A stretch of DNA of 64,000 bases from Pseudomonas violetae (GCF_023072615.1 NZ_JAKNRW010000024.1:18178-82177); one strand, 5' to 3'; positions 1 to 8,447 are shown, counted from the first letter of the stretch. Numbers and translations are program-made. Notes: a model not told the origin generated them from the sequence alone.

Positions 1-1
1 T

Positions 2-1069
2 GCTTTCATTCTCGGTGCCTCGGGCAAGGTTCGTGGCGATTCGGACATGTGTTTCTACGGCCAAACAAGCATCTTGGGTGGCGCTGTGCAACTCACTGAG
101 TCGTCTTCCGGCCGCGCTGTGTTTACGTTGGATCTGAGCCGTCTGGAAGCTGTGATTGAGAAAGTGGCTTTGACCGCTACGATCGACGAAAACAAAGCCA
201 GCTTCGAACGCGTATCGCAACTGTCGGTTGCCGTGTCTGGTGGGATTGAAGCTCAGATCCCAACTAGCGGCATGAAGGAAACCGCGCTCATCCTTGGCGA
301 ATTTTATCGTCGTCAGGGTGAGTGGAAATTCCGGTGTGTTGGACAGGGCTTTAACGGCGGGCTTGAACCATTGGCCAAGAATTTCGGTGTCGACGTGGCT
401 GCCCCTGCCCCTGCGCCTGCTCCAGTAGTTGCGCCGCCGGCACCAACTGTACCTCCAGCTGCGAAGCCGACGATCAGCCTGACCAAAATCACCCTCGACA
501 AGACTCGTTCGACGATCAGTCTTGAAAAGACTGCTGCAGGATTTGGTGAAATCAAGGTCAACTTGAACTGGAACAAAGGGAAGAGCGGTGGTTTCTTCAA
601 ATCCAGTAAATCCATCGACTTGGACGTAGGTTGTCTCTTTGAGATGCAGGACGGCTACAAAGGCGTTGTTCAAGCCCTGGGCAACTCGTTCGGCAGTTTG
701 AAAAGTGAACCGTATATCCAGCTGATGGGTGACGACCGCACGGGTTCAGTTGACGGTGGTGAATGGCTGCACATCAACGGGCAGCAGTGGAATGAGGTCA
801 AGCGCATCTTGGTCTTTGCTTTCATCTACGAAGGGGCTCCCAACTGGAAGGAAACCGACGGTGTCGTGACGATATTCATTCCTGGCCAGCCCGAGATTGA
901 GGTTCGCCTCAACGAAGAAGGCGGCCGTGAAGGAATGTGTGCCATTGCGATGCTTGAAAATGATAAAGGCGCCGTGAAGGTCTCCCGGCGTGTCGACTTC
1001 CATCGGGGTCACTCGCAGTTGGACAAGGCTTACAGCTGGGGCATGAGTTGGCGAGCTGGCTCTAAATAA
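2..1069 (+). CDS. terA: TerA-like tellurium resistance protein, 5' end outside window
   Basis: The open frame runs from base 2 without a start, so the gene begins upstream of the window; the first internal ATG (47) lies inside a conserved TerD-type motif (ILGASGKVRGDSD) and is not the start. The visible 355 residues hold the end of a TerD-type calcium-binding fold, a Pro/Ala-rich linker (about bases 400-465), and a C-terminal domain typical of TerA. E. coli TerA is about 385 residues, so only some 30 are missing. Ter proteins confer tellurite, phage and colicin resistance by a mechanism still unclear. It is first of five co-directional ter genes. TerA versus a generic TerD-family paralogue is judged from the two-domain layout and its place before terB. 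Confidence 0.85.
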   Translation, partial: AFILGASGKVRGDSDMCFYGQTSILGGAVQLTESSSGRAVFTLDLSRLEAVIEKVALTATIDENKASFERVSQLSVAVSGGIEAQIPTSGMKETALILGEFYRRQGEWKFRCVGQGFNGGLEPLAKNFGVDVAAPAPAPAPVVAPPAPTVPPAAKPTISLTKITLDKTRSTISLEKTAAGFGEIKVNLNWNKGKSGGFFKSSKSIDLDVGCLFEMQDGYKGVVQALGNSFGSLKSEPYIQLMGDDRTGSVDGGEWLHINGQQWNEVKRILVFAFIYEGAPNWKETDGVVTIFIPGQPEIEVRLNEEGGREGMCAIAMLENDKGAVKVSRRVDFHRGHSQLDKAYSWGMSWRAGSK

Positions 1070-1077
1070 ATTATTCG

Positions 1078-1097
1078 GCGGGGTCCTTTGGCCCCGC
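1078..1097 (+). other. Intercistronic hairpin between terA and terB
   Basis: GCGGGG at 1078-1083 pairs with CCCCGC at 1092-1097, extended by CC/GG around a TTT loop with one bulged T. No U-run follows, so it is more likely an mRNA-stability or partial-attenuation element than a full terminator. It sits in the 46-bp terA-terB gap. Confidence 0.4.
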
Positions 1098-1115
1098 TCT
1101 CTGAGGAAGACCCAA

Positions 1116-1565
1116 ATGCTTTCATGGCTTAAAAACAACGTGGCTGCTGCCCGTGACAAATTATCTACTGAGGTGACGAAGTACAAAAATACCAACTTTA
1201 TGAACGCCATGACGGCGAACTGCGCGCTAATCGCCGCAGCGTCCGGAGGCGTGTCGGCTGCTGAAAAGCAGAAAATGGCAGCCTTCATCAGCCAGTCGCC
1301 TGAGTTGAAAGTCTTCGACATGGCGGACGTAATCAAATCGTTCACGGCTCACTGCGAAAAATTCGAATTTGATTTCCAGATTGGTCAAGCCGAAGCGCTG
1401 AAGATTATCAGCAAGATCAAAAATGATCCCGGTGCGGCCCGCCTGCTGGTTCGCGTTGGGTGCGCTATTGGTGCCTCGGATGGTGATTTCGACGCTGAAG
1501 AAAAGGCCGCGTGTCGCCTGGTGTGCGCCGAGCTGGATCTGAACCCAGCTGACTTCGATCTTTAA
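1116..1565 (+). CDS. terB: TerB tellurite resistance protein
   Basis: 149 residues, matching the usual ~150 of TerB, a small acidic all-helical cytoplasmic protein of the ter operon. The C-terminal half carries the acidic metal-binding type segment (CAIGASDGDFDAEEK). GAGGAAG (1103-1109) is a good ribosome site for the ATG at 1116. The stop codon overlaps the ribosome site of terC, so the two are probably co-translated. In the family TerB associates with membrane TerC; that is known for homologues and not visible here. Confidence 0.93.
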   Translation: MLSWLKNNVAAARDKLSTEVTKYKNTNFMNAMTANCALIAAASGGVSAAEKQKMAAFISQSPELKVFDMADVIKSFTAHCEKFEFDFQIGQAEALKIISKIKNDPGAARLLVRVGCAIGASDGDFDAEEKAACRLVCAELDLNPADFDL

Positions 1566-1576
1566 GGAGCTTTACC

Positions 1577-2608
1577 TTGGAAACTAGCATCGGATTTCCT
1601 CCCCTGACCATGGCGGTTTTCGTAGGGCTCGCCGTCGGCGCGCTGCTACTCGACATGGTCACGCACCGCGGCGACAAGCCGGTATCGCTAGTTAAGGCGT
1701 CCATTTGGTCGATCTTCTGGATCGCGATATCGCTGGCGTTCGCTGGCTTCCTCTACGTTCAACACGGCCCCGATGTAGCCAGCTTGTTCGTCACTGGTTA
1801 TGCCCTTGAAAAAGTCTTGAGTGTGGACAATCTGTTCGTCTTCATGGCTATTTTCGCTTGGTTCAAAGTGCCAGACGGCCTCCGTCACCGCGTTCTCTAC
1901 TGGGGTATTATTGGCGCGATCGTTTTCCGCGGTGTTTTCGTTGCCATCGGTACTGGGCTCCTGGCTTTCGGGCCGTGGGTTGAAGTGGTTTTTGCAGTGA
2001 TCGTTGCCTGGACTGCGGTTATGATGCTGCGCGCGGGTGGTAATGACGAAGAGGAGGAGGATTACTCCAAGCATATGGCCTACCGCTTCGCGCAAAAGCT
2101 GTTCCCGGTCTGGCCAAAGCTGCACGGCAATAGGTTCTTCGTCACCCGTAAAGAGCTGCAGGTTGAACTGCAAAAACCAGAAAACAAAGGCATGACCCTA
2201 GCGGCGAAGGGCACGCTGTTCGCTACACCTCTATTCCTTTGCCTAGTTGTTGCCGAAGTATCCGATATCCTTTTTGCGTTTGACTCGGTGCCGGCGGTGA
2301 TCGCGGTAAGCCGTGAACCCTTGATCGTTTACTCGGCAATGCTTTTCGCCATCCTTGGCTTGCGTACCATGTACTTTGTACTTGAAGCGTTGAAACGGTA
2401 CCTGGTCCATCTGGAAAAATCGGTGATTGCTCTACTGTTCTTCATCGCGATTAAGCTGGGTCTGAATGCGACCGACCACATGTTCAACCACGGCTACACA
2501 ATTGATGCAAACACCAGCCTGATGATCGTTTTGGTCGTCTTGGTAATAGGTGTCATCGCAAGCCTGATCTTCCCAGGCAAAGAAGAAGTACAACCCGAAA
2601 ACAACTGA
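1577..2608 (+). CDS. terC: TerC integral membrane tellurite resistance protein
   Basis: 343 residues with repeated hydrophobic segments and the TerC/Alx-type acidic membrane motifs (SVDNLFVF; a second DSVPAVIAV repeat), giving the usual internally duplicated membrane domain with about nine helices. The start is an uncommon TTG at 1577: AAGGAG (1564-1569) overlaps the terB stop and sits 7 nt upstream, and no ATG fits the N-terminus. An Asp/Glu-rich cytoplasmic loop lies near residues 155-165. Family members are linked to metal ion (Mn2+) homeostasis and form the membrane anchor of the Ter complex. Confidence 0.93.
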   Translation: METSIGFPPLTMAVFVGLAVGALLLDMVTHRGDKPVSLVKASIWSIFWIAISLAFAGFLYVQHGPDVASLFVTGYALEKVLSVDNLFVFMAIFAWFKVPDGLRHRVLYWGIIGAIVFRGVFVAIGTGLLAFGPWVEVVFAVIVAWTAVMMLRAGGNDEEEEDYSKHMAYRFAQKLFPVWPKLHGNRFFVTRKELQVELQKPENKGMTLAAKGTLFATPLFLCLVVAEVSDILFAFDSVPAVIAVSREPLIVYSAMLFAILGLRTMYFVLEALKRYLVHLEKSVIALLFFIAIKLGLNATDHMFNHGYTIDANTSLMIVLVVLVIGVIASLIFPGKEEVQPENN

Positions 2609-2637
2609 GAAGCACCCATCACAAGGAGATACAAATC

Positions 2638-3213
2638 ATGGCCCTGACACTTTCGAAAGGCGGAAATCTGAGTTTGTCCAAAACAGACCCAAACCTGACC
2701 AAAATTCTGGTCGGCCTTGGGTGGGACCCTCGCGCTACTGACGGTGCTGAGTTTGACCTGGATGCGAGCGCTCTGCTGCTGGGTGCAAACGGCAAAGTCC
2801 GAAGCGAAGCCGATTTCGTGTTTTACAACCAGCTCAAGAGCACTGACGGTTCCGTTGAGCATACCGGCGACAATCGTACCGGCGCAGGCGACGGAGATGA
2901 CGAAGTGCTCAAGGTCGACCTGAGCCGTGTGCCTGCCGACGTGGATAAAGTGGTTTTTATCGTCACCATCCATGATGCAGACGCCCGTAAGCAGAATTTT
3001 GGTCAGGTCGGTGGTTCGTTTATTCGGGTCGTCAACGAGGTGACTGGTGCTGAAGTAGTTCGTTATGACTTGGCTGAAGACGCGTCGACCCAGACCGCAA
3101 TGGTTTTCGCTGAGCTGTATCGCAACGGGACTGAATGGAAATTCCGCGCCATTGGCGAAGGCTATGCCGGCGGTCTGAAAGCTCTGGCAAACAACTATGG
3201 CATGGCGTTTTAA
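2638..3213 (+). CDS. terD: TerD-family tellurium resistance / stress protein
   Basis: 191 residues, the standard length of TerD. It shows the family's N-terminal TLSKGGNLSLSK, the FDLDASALLLG strand and the calcium-binding loop (HTGDNRTGAGDGDDE). AAGGAG precedes the ATG by 8 nt. It follows terC by 29 bp and is paralogous to the next gene (same length, colinear motifs). Role inferred from the family: cytosolic Ca2+-binding component of the Ter stress and tellurite response. Confidence 0.93.
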   Translation: MALTLSKGGNLSLSKTDPNLTKILVGLGWDPRATDGAEFDLDASALLLGANGKVRSEADFVFYNQLKSTDGSVEHTGDNRTGAGDGDDEVLKVDLSRVPADVDKVVFIVTIHDADARKQNFGQVGGSFIRVVNEVTGAEVVRYDLAEDASTQTAMVFAELYRNGTEWKFRAIGEGYAGGLKALANNYGMAF

Positions 3214-3245
3214 GCCGTACCTAACTAATTGAAAAGGAAAGACAA

Positions 3246-3824
3246 ATGGCAGTTTCACTTGCTAAGGGCGGCAACGTTTCACTTTCTAAAGAAGCCCCTG
3301 GTCTGACTGAAGTAGTTGTGGGCCTAGGTTGGGATGCTCGAGTTACTGACGGTGCCAAATTCGACCTCGACGCTTCAATCTTCATCGTGGGCGAGAACGG
3401 CAAAGTGCTGGACGATAATAGCTTCATCTTTTACAACAATAAGAAATCTGCTGACGGTTCGGTCGAGCATATGGGCGACAACCAATCTGGCGAGGGCGAA
3501 GGTGATGACGAACAAGCCACCGTCAAGCTGACTGGCCTGACGGCGGCAGTAAAAAAACTGGTGTTCGCTGTGACCATTCACGACTCGGACGCACGCAAGC
3601 AGAGCTTCGGTCAGGTTGCCAACGCTTACATTCGCGTTGTAAACAAAGCTGATGGTCAAGAGTTGGCTCGCTACGACCTCAGCGAGGACGCCTCTACCGA
3701 AACCGCAATGATCTTCGGCGAATTGTATCGCGCTGGCGAAGAGTTCAAGTTCAAGGCGATCGGCCAAGGCTTCGCTGGTGGGCTGAAGCCTCTGGCCGAA
3801 GCTCATGGCGTGAGCATCGGCTAA
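3246..3824 (+). CDS. terE: TerE (second TerD-fold paralogue)
   Basis: 192 residues, clearly paralogous to the preceding gene: SLAKGGNVSLSK at the start, FDLDASIFIVG, and the acidic loop HMGDNQSGEGEGDDE. AAAGGAAAG lies a few bases before the ATG. The symbol comes from position after terD in the usual terABCDE order; by sequence alone TerD and TerE are hard to tell apart. It is the last gene before a strong terminator, so the visible operon ends here without terF. Confidence 0.85.
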   Translation: MAVSLAKGGNVSLSKEAPGLTEVVVGLGWDARVTDGAKFDLDASIFIVGENGKVLDDNSFIFYNNKKSADGSVEHMGDNQSGEGEGDDEQATVKLTGLTAAVKKLVFAVTIHDSDARKQSFGQVANAYIRVVNKADGQELARYDLSEDASTETAMIFGELYRAGEEFKFKAIGQGFAGGLKPLAEAHGVSIG

Positions 3825-3837
3825 CCCGCAAGGGTTG

Positions 3838-3866
3838 AAAAAGCCCCCACAAGTAGGGGGCTTTTT
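3838..3866 (+). terminator. Rho-independent terminator of the ter operon
   Basis: AAAAAGCCCCC, a 7-nt loop, then GGGGGCTTTTT: an 11-bp stem flanked by A- and T-runs, 14 bp after terE stops. The symmetry would also allow it to work in reverse, but no minus-strand gene reaches it. Confidence 0.92.
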
Positions 3867-3881
3867 CTTGTCTACGGAATT

Positions 3882-4261
3882 TTGAAGGCTGCCGGAATTG
3901 CGCGCTCAACCGTATCCGTCCGTCCAAGTTATTTACCCAACCACGACCAGACGATCATTGAGAAGCTGACCCACGAGATCGCACAGCTCAAGCGCTTGAA
4001 GTTCGCCAAACGCAGCGAGCAGATGAATCCTGAACAGGCCAGCTTGATCGATGACCTGATTGATACCGATATCGCAACGATTGAAGCCGAGCTTCAAGTC
4101 TTGCAAATAGCACCAGCGGCGACCGAGAAAAAGCAGAAGCCCAGGCCCACTGCATTGCCGGCTGAGCTTCCACGCACTTGAAGGACGTACTCACGCGCCT
4201 GTCGACGCGGCGGGCGAGCGAAATAGACCAGTTGCTGCCGCATAACTGGCAGCCTGCCTGA
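3882..4261 (+). pseudogene. IS66-family transposase (TnpC) remnant with internal deletion
   Basis: The first 300 bp (to the stop at 4181) encode the N-terminal region of IS66 TnpC: the LKRLKFAKRSEQM segment, then DLIDTDIATIEAEL, then RPTALPAELPR. The next frame, from 4175 to the stop at 4261, encodes HLKDVLTRLSTRRASEID followed by QLLPHNWQPA, which is how IS66 transposases end. The catalytic core of several hundred residues is therefore missing and the two ends are joined out of frame. No accessory tnpA/tnpB and no convincing terminal repeats were seen. It abuts the ter terminator and marks a former insertion in this accessory region. Confidence 0.8.
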
Positions 4262-4333
4262 GTTACACAAGGCCTGATATCCGTAAACTTAAACTACCCC
4301 AGCTGCCAAAAACACTCACTCCAGTATCTTGGC

Positions 4334-4362
4334 TTGTCAGCTCGCTGCGATATTGCTAGTGT
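4334..4362 (+). promoter_or_regulatory. Candidate sigma-70 promoter for leader peptide
   Basis: TTGTCA (4334-4339), 17-bp spacer, TAGTGT (4357-4362). A start about 7 nt downstream would coincide with the ATG of the leader peptide at 4369, implying a leaderless or nearly leaderless transcript. No Shine-Dalgarno sequence precedes that ATG, which fits. Confidence 0.45.
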
Positions 4363-4368
4363 CGATTC

Positions 4369-4449
4369 ATGACTACCTATTGCCTCACCTCGACTACCAC
4401 CACCACCACCACCACGACCGCTGAAAGCGGAGCGTGCGAGGTTTCGTGA
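4369..4449 (+). CDS. Putative threonine-rich leader peptide (attenuator control)
   Basis: A 26-codon frame, ATG to TGA, contains nine consecutive Thr codons (ACT, six ACC, ACG, ACC) plus three more Thr near the start. Clustered codons for one amino acid, closely followed by a terminator hairpin (4470-4502), are the layout of amino-acid attenuators such as thrL or hisL. TTCGT (4443-4447), at the end of the frame, could pair with ACGAA (4461-4465), giving a modest alternative structure. The next gene is a cysteine hydrolase, not a known threonine biosynthetic gene, so the regulatory logic is unexplained. A simple ACC repeat by chance is the main alternative. Confidence 0.5.
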   Translation: MTTYCLTSTTTTTTTTTAESGACEVS

Positions 4450-4469
4450 GCCGATAGCAGACGAACTTC

Positions 4470-4502
4470 AAAGGCCCGCCAGCGATGGACAGGGCCTTTT
4501 TT
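4470..4502 (+). terminator. Terminator hairpin / candidate attenuator
   Basis: AAAGGCCC (4470-4477) and GGGCCTTT (4492-4499) form an 8-bp stem followed by a run of Ts to 4502. It lies 20 nt after the threonine-rich frame and 41 nt before the hydrolase start, the position expected of an attenuator. Confidence 0.7.
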
Positions 4503-4543
4503 ATGCCCTTGTGTCGCTGGCTCAAACGCAAGGAGATGCACCC

Positions 4544-5062
4544 ATGTACGCCCTGTTGATACTCGATATCCAAGTCGGGCTTGTTCACGGCCCTGAAAAA
4601 CTATGGCGCTGCGAAGAGTTGTTGGAAACACTGAATACCCTGATGGACAAGGCACGTAGCGCAGGCGCTCCGATTTTTCTCGCTCGCCACATCGGGCCCG
4701 CTGGATCTCCAATTGAACCAGGCAGCCCGCTTACGATGGTTGCACAGGAGCTGAAGTTGCTGGGTGGAGAAGTGGTGTTCGAAAAACGGCGGCCCAACGC
4801 CTTTGAAATGACCGACCTAGCTGACAATCTGCGCTCTTGCGGCGCTACCGGTGTGGTAGTCACTGGGATGAAAACTCAATACTGCGTCGACAGCACCTGC
4901 CGTGCTGCTCGTGATCTAGGCTTCGATGCGGTGCTCATCGCCGAAGGCCATACCTGTTCAGACACGGCAGTGATGAAAGCTGAGAAAATCGTCGCTCATC
5001 ACAATGCAACTCTTGATGGGCCGTTCTGCCAGCTAGTTCGGGCTGAGGAGTGGAACTTCTAG
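4544..5062 (+). CDS. Isochorismatase-family cysteine hydrolase
   Basis: 172 residues of the isochorismatase-like fold, cytoplasmic. The catalytic triad of the amidohydrolase branch is intact: Asp8 (ILDIQ), Lys81 (FEKRRPNAF) and Cys114 (TQYCVDSTCR). Substrates in the family include nicotinamide, N-carbamoylsarcosine and other amides; which one applies cannot be read from sequence. Start chosen at 4544 because AAGGAG (4530-4535) is 8 nt away; the longer frame opening at 4511 runs through this ribosome site. It stands alone after the threonine leader and attenuator. Confidence 0.8.
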   Translation: MYALLILDIQVGLVHGPEKLWRCEELLETLNTLMDKARSAGAPIFLARHIGPAGSPIEPGSPLTMVAQELKLLGGEVVFEKRRPNAFEMTDLADNLRSCGATGVVVTGMKTQYCVDSTCRAARDLGFDAVLIAEGHTCSDTAVMKAEKIVAHHNATLDGPFCQLVRAEEWNF

Positions 5063-5074
5063 CAGAGCCCGAAA

Positions 5075-5130
5075 GTGCGGGAATACGCATGACTTGCCGT
5101 AAGCACTGGCACCCTACGACATTCCCGCAC
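5075..5130. repeat. Wide inverted repeat downstream of the hydrolase
   Basis: GTGCGGGAAT (5075-5084) and ATTCCCGCAC (5121-5130) are perfect 10-bp arms with a 36-nt loop, just after the hydrolase stop. No U-run follows. It may be a stabilising or weak termination structure. Confidence 0.4.
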
Positions 5131-5219
5131 GTCTTAATGAGCCGTTAAGTATCCGCTATGGGTCGATTTCATTGATGAAAAATTGGCCGAGGCTCTGTGT
5201 GCCAGACTACGAACACTCA

Positions 5220-5387
5220 ATGACAGTCGCGGCTATTGTCGTGTTGTCGGGCTGCGGTTTTTCTCACGACTTCAATACTAGCAATGCCGTTCAGGATTAC
5301 CGTTTAAATTGCACAGGCAGTTTTACAAATGATTGCGAAAGCAACCTGGGAGGATACGAACATTGTCATGCTCGAGCTTGCGCGTAG
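5220..5387 (+). CDS. Short lipoprotein-like ORF, possibly frameshifted
   Basis: An ATG at 5220 (in frame with ATGs at 5172/5175) gives a short hydrophobic stretch ending in the lipobox LSGC, then a polar tail with several cysteines. It overlaps the following small ORF in the +1 frame. The two could be halves of one lipoprotein broken by an indel, or two overlapping small genes. No clear ribosome site and no family recognised, so coding status is uncertain. Confidence 0.35.
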   Translation: MTVAAIVVLSGCGFSHDFNTSNAVQDYRLNCTGSFTNDCESNLGGYEHCHARACA

Positions 5388-5598
5388 CAACCTAGACCGC
5401 CAGAAGAAGATCCTGACGAAATCCGTTGGCCATGACGGATACGAGCGAATTGTCAACGCTGGAAACGAAGTGATTGATGACCTAATCGATCGTCATGAAA
5501 AGATGCGTCCGGGAATATTTGCACGATGGTTTTTGGGTGACGCCCAACCCTTTTCTGATGCGCGCAACCAGCTTTTTCTTGAGTCCGATATGATCTAG
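5368..5598 (+). CDS. Small hydrophilic ORF of unknown function
   Basis: From ATG 5368 (frame open from 5329) the frame encodes 76 residues: helical, charged, containing LARSNLDRQKK and a GIFARWFLGDAQPF segment. GGGAGG at 5349-5354 is a rather distant ribosome site. It may be the downstream half of the preceding lipoprotein ORF if a frameshift occurred near 5340-5385, where both frames are open. No family recognised. Confidence 0.35.
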   Translation: MLELARSNLDRQKKILTKSVGHDGYERIVNAGNEVIDDLIDRHEKMRPGIFARWFLGDAQPFSDARNQLFLESDMI

Positions 5599-5822
5599 CT
5601 CAAAAAAGTCGTGTTCAAATGGGCCGCATGCCAGCATGCCGTCATCCAATGCTCGCTCCCTACGAAGGCCGCAAGTTTTTCCAAAAAAACCATGGGCCCG
5701 GATGTATCGCAACCGTCAGTTATCTTCGATCGATGACTACATCGCCGGTCGAACCTAAGCCGTTAATGATCAATGGCCGTGGTAAGCCGTGGCCTTTCAG
5801 GAAAATGGATCAAGGAGCACGC

Positions 5823-7016
5823 ATGGGATTTCGGTTCAGCAAGCGGATAACGATTATGCCAGGGGTCCGTCTTAACATCAGTCGCTCGGGAGTCAGTACA
5901 TCGATAGGCCCTCGGGGCTTGAGCATGACCATGGGACGCAACGGTACTTATCTCAATGCCGCAATACCCGGCACAGGCTTGTCCTATCGCGAGCGTCTCG
6001 ACAGGCCCTCACGAACCAATGAAGCGCAAGACGGCGGTGCAGGAGGAGGGCACTCAGGACAGGTTAAAATTAAGGTGTCCGACGATGGCTGCCTGCTGAT
6101 TACCGACATGGACGATAACGAGCTCCCGCCCGTAATCGTTAAACGGGTTAAATCCGAGAACGCGAGGCCAATCCAGGACTTGCTTGAAAAAGCTGCTGAA
6201 AAAATCAATCGCGATCTTGATGACTGCTTGGGGGTACACCTTCCGACGCCTCGCCCGGGGTCACAGCCTGTCATCCCCGGCCCGTTCTCCATAGATGCCC
6301 CTTGGTTACCTGCTCAGCAGGCACCAGGGCTGATGGATCGGATGCTCCTGCGGAGCGCCAAGATGGAGCGAGATGCAGAAACCGCCGAAGCACAATACCG
6401 CCAGGACCTGAACGTCTGGCAGGCGACGCGGGATGCACACGAATTTGAGCGCGCGGAGATCGAAAAATCCTTTCGGCTAGCCGCACGTGGATTCAGCGCT
6501 CATATGGAGAAGGCGCTTGATTACGTTTTGAGTGGAATTGCCTGGCCCAAGCAAACACAGGTCAGTTACGAGTTCTCACAAGACGTAACCGGCGTCGCAC
6601 TTGATGTCGATCTTCCAGATGAACGTGATGTGCCTCGACGCATTGCCGAGGCACGTGGCAACGGCAAGCTGACGTTCAAGAACCGCACTGAGGCGCAAGT
6701 GCGTCGGGATTTCGTCGCCCTCTGCTATGGCTCTTTGTTTCGTGTGGTCGGCGAAGTTTTGGCGCTTCTACCTGGAATTCAAAAGGTACTGGTGTCGGGT
6801 TACATCCAAAGAGACAACCCGGCGAATGGGACGATTGAGGATCACTACGTGATTTCTGCCCTGGTTACTCGTCCTGAGTGGGACGCGCTGGACTTCAATC
6901 GTCTGGAGGCCATTGACCCAGCCTCCACCCTTAAGTCGTGCGGGGCGCTTGCGAAGCTCGATCGTTCCGCGCGCTTTGTTGAAATAACACCAATGGATAT
7001 GACTGCGCTGAACTAA
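5823..7016 (+). CDS. DUF4236 domain protein
   Basis: 397 residues. The first ~60 form the DUF4236 domain (MGFRFSKRITIMPGVRLNIS, then SGVSTSIGPRG and GTGLSYR), a short Gly/Ser-rich beta domain of unknown role seen at the N-terminus of many bacterial proteins. The rest is acidic and mostly helical with no recognised catalytic motif. ATG 5823 was chosen because AAGGAG at 5812-5817 sits 5 nt upstream and the conserved domain starts at that Met; the frame open from 5619 is too long. It precedes three further envelope genes on the same strand. Confidence 0.7.
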   Translation: MGFRFSKRITIMPGVRLNISRSGVSTSIGPRGLSMTMGRNGTYLNAAIPGTGLSYRERLDRPSRTNEAQDGGAGGGHSGQVKIKVSDDGCLLITDMDDNELPPVIVKRVKSENARPIQDLLEKAAEKINRDLDDCLGVHLPTPRPGSQPVIPGPFSIDAPWLPAQQAPGLMDRMLLRSAKMERDAETAEAQYRQDLNVWQATRDAHEFERAEIEKSFRLAARGFSAHMEKALDYVLSGIAWPKQTQVSYEFSQDVTGVALDVDLPDERDVPRRIAEARGNGKLTFKNRTEAQVRRDFVALCYGSLFRVVGEVLALLPGIQKVLVSGYIQRDNPANGTIEDHYVISALVTRPEWDALDFNRLEAIDPASTLKSCGALAKLDRSARFVEITPMDMTALN

Positions 7017-7089
7017 AGGCGAGTTCCGCGACGGGCTGTAGCCGTCGCAGGTTTCATTTGAGTGGTGCTGCTCCAGGCTAGGTGGCACT

Positions 7090-8421
7090 ATGCTACACCC
7101 CGCATGCGCTGGCTCTAGGCGTCAGGGGTCGACGTTTGAATTTCTGACAAGGATCAGTTGGATGCTTATCGCTCTTGTAATCCTGAACGCCCTCTATTTG
7201 ATCTGCAGTCTCCTGTTCAACGCCGAACTCTTGAACATGGCGGGTGCAGACATTCCGTTGAAGAAACTCGAAGTCCTTGAGCTATACAGCCAGGTTCTGG
7301 CGGCCACCAGCATGTGTCTGCTCGTGTGGCGGATCTGCTATCACCGTTATCAAGGAAAGGGGCGGGTTCTGTGGATTTCGCTCGCAGTTTCCACGGCACT
7401 TGTTACGCCGCTTTCGTGGTGGTTTCAGGGGGCCGCTCCAGACTGGATCGCCGAGCAATTTCCAACCTCCCTGCGCGTCAGCAGTCTGTATGCGTACGTC
7501 ACCAAGAAAGGCTTGCTGTACGACACACTGACCATCCCTAACCTCCCGTACAAGGAGTTCAAAGACCAGGGAGAGGGTAAGGCGTTTATAGCAAACCTGG
7601 GGGTCCTGATGAGCGTACAGAGCTCCTATGTCGAGAAAATCGATAAGAACTTCCAAGGTTTCTCTGTAGCGGTGTTCCAGGGTTTCGCGAAACGAAATAG
7701 TGATGCCCTTTACGAGCGGCTTCAGGAAACTGTCGTGCTAAACATAGGTGACATCACAAGAGTGTATGTACAACTCGAGGGGTTACGAGCGGCTGGAATT
7801 CCGGGCAACGATTGGACGCCGATTAAGTGGCCAAAACCTGGAGAGGATTTGGGCTATACCCCAACGGCCGATGAATACGCCCGCTCAATTAATCCAGGTG
7901 TAAGAACTCGAGAAGCAATTGCGAACACTGTTGAGGTTCGCTACATGGCAAAGACCGCGCTCGGCCCTCTCTACGTCAAAGGAATGAACCTTTTGGCTAC
8001 CCACGAGCAATTTCAGGCCTACTTGCCAGGGATCGCCAGCAACATGGCATTCGATGTTGCGCACACCGACATACGGGGGCCAGAGGGGCTGAATGTCTTA
8101 AAGAACATGTGGTTCATTCCATTTTCGCTTCTCAGCGGGTTGTTCTTTAGTGCAATCAGTCTCGTGGTCTTGATCATCTCAGGCATTGAAGCACTCAGAC
8201 AGGTGCAAGGGCGTAATCGTCTGGCGCGAGCAGTCGCCATTGCCCTCATCGTTATAGTCCCCCTCGCCATCGGAAACAAGATTGTGGACAGCACCGGGTA
8301 CTCGGATGCGTTCAGTGGTTCAGGTAAACAACCTCTGTTGCTGGCCAAGGTTTTCAGATGGGCCATGTCCGCAGAAGCAATGCTCTACAACATCACAAAG
8401 CCTCTGCTCAAAGCAGAATGA
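7090..8421 (+). CDS. Polytopic membrane protein of unknown function
   Basis: 443 residues, or 419 if translation starts at ATG 7162, which has AAGGAT upstream and begins directly in the first hydrophobic segment. Membrane segments are visible near residues 24-45, 70-90, 96-116, 348-370 and 384-404, with a soluble ~230-residue loop between the third and fourth. No family recognised. The stop overlaps an ATG of the next frame (8418), and a glycine-zipper lipoprotein follows, so an envelope role is plausible but inferred. Confidence 0.6.
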   Translation: MLHPACAGSRRQGSTFEFLTRISWMLIALVILNALYLICSLLFNAELLNMAGADIPLKKLEVLELYSQVLAATSMCLLVWRICYHRYQGKGRVLWISLAVSTALVTPLSWWFQGAAPDWIAEQFPTSLRVSSLYAYVTKKGLLYDTLTIPNLPYKEFKDQGEGKAFIANLGVLMSVQSSYVEKIDKNFQGFSVAVFQGFAKRNSDALYERLQETVVLNIGDITRVYVQLEGLRAAGIPGNDWTPIKWPKPGEDLGYTPTADEYARSINPGVRTREAIANTVEVRYMAKTALGPLYVKGMNLLATHEQFQAYLPGIASNMAFDVAHTDIRGPEGLNVLKNMWFIPFSLLSGLFFSAISLVVLIISGIEALRQVQGRNRLARAVAIALIVIVPLAIGNKIVDSTGYSDAFSGSGKQPLLLAKVFRWAMSAEAMLYNITKPLLKAE

Positions 8422-8447
8422 AAAAATTACAAATAGGGAGAGTCAAC

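Noticed and set aside
4377..4712. Minus-strand ORF with poly-Val
   Set aside because: Antisense reading of the ACC repeat in the leader peptide.
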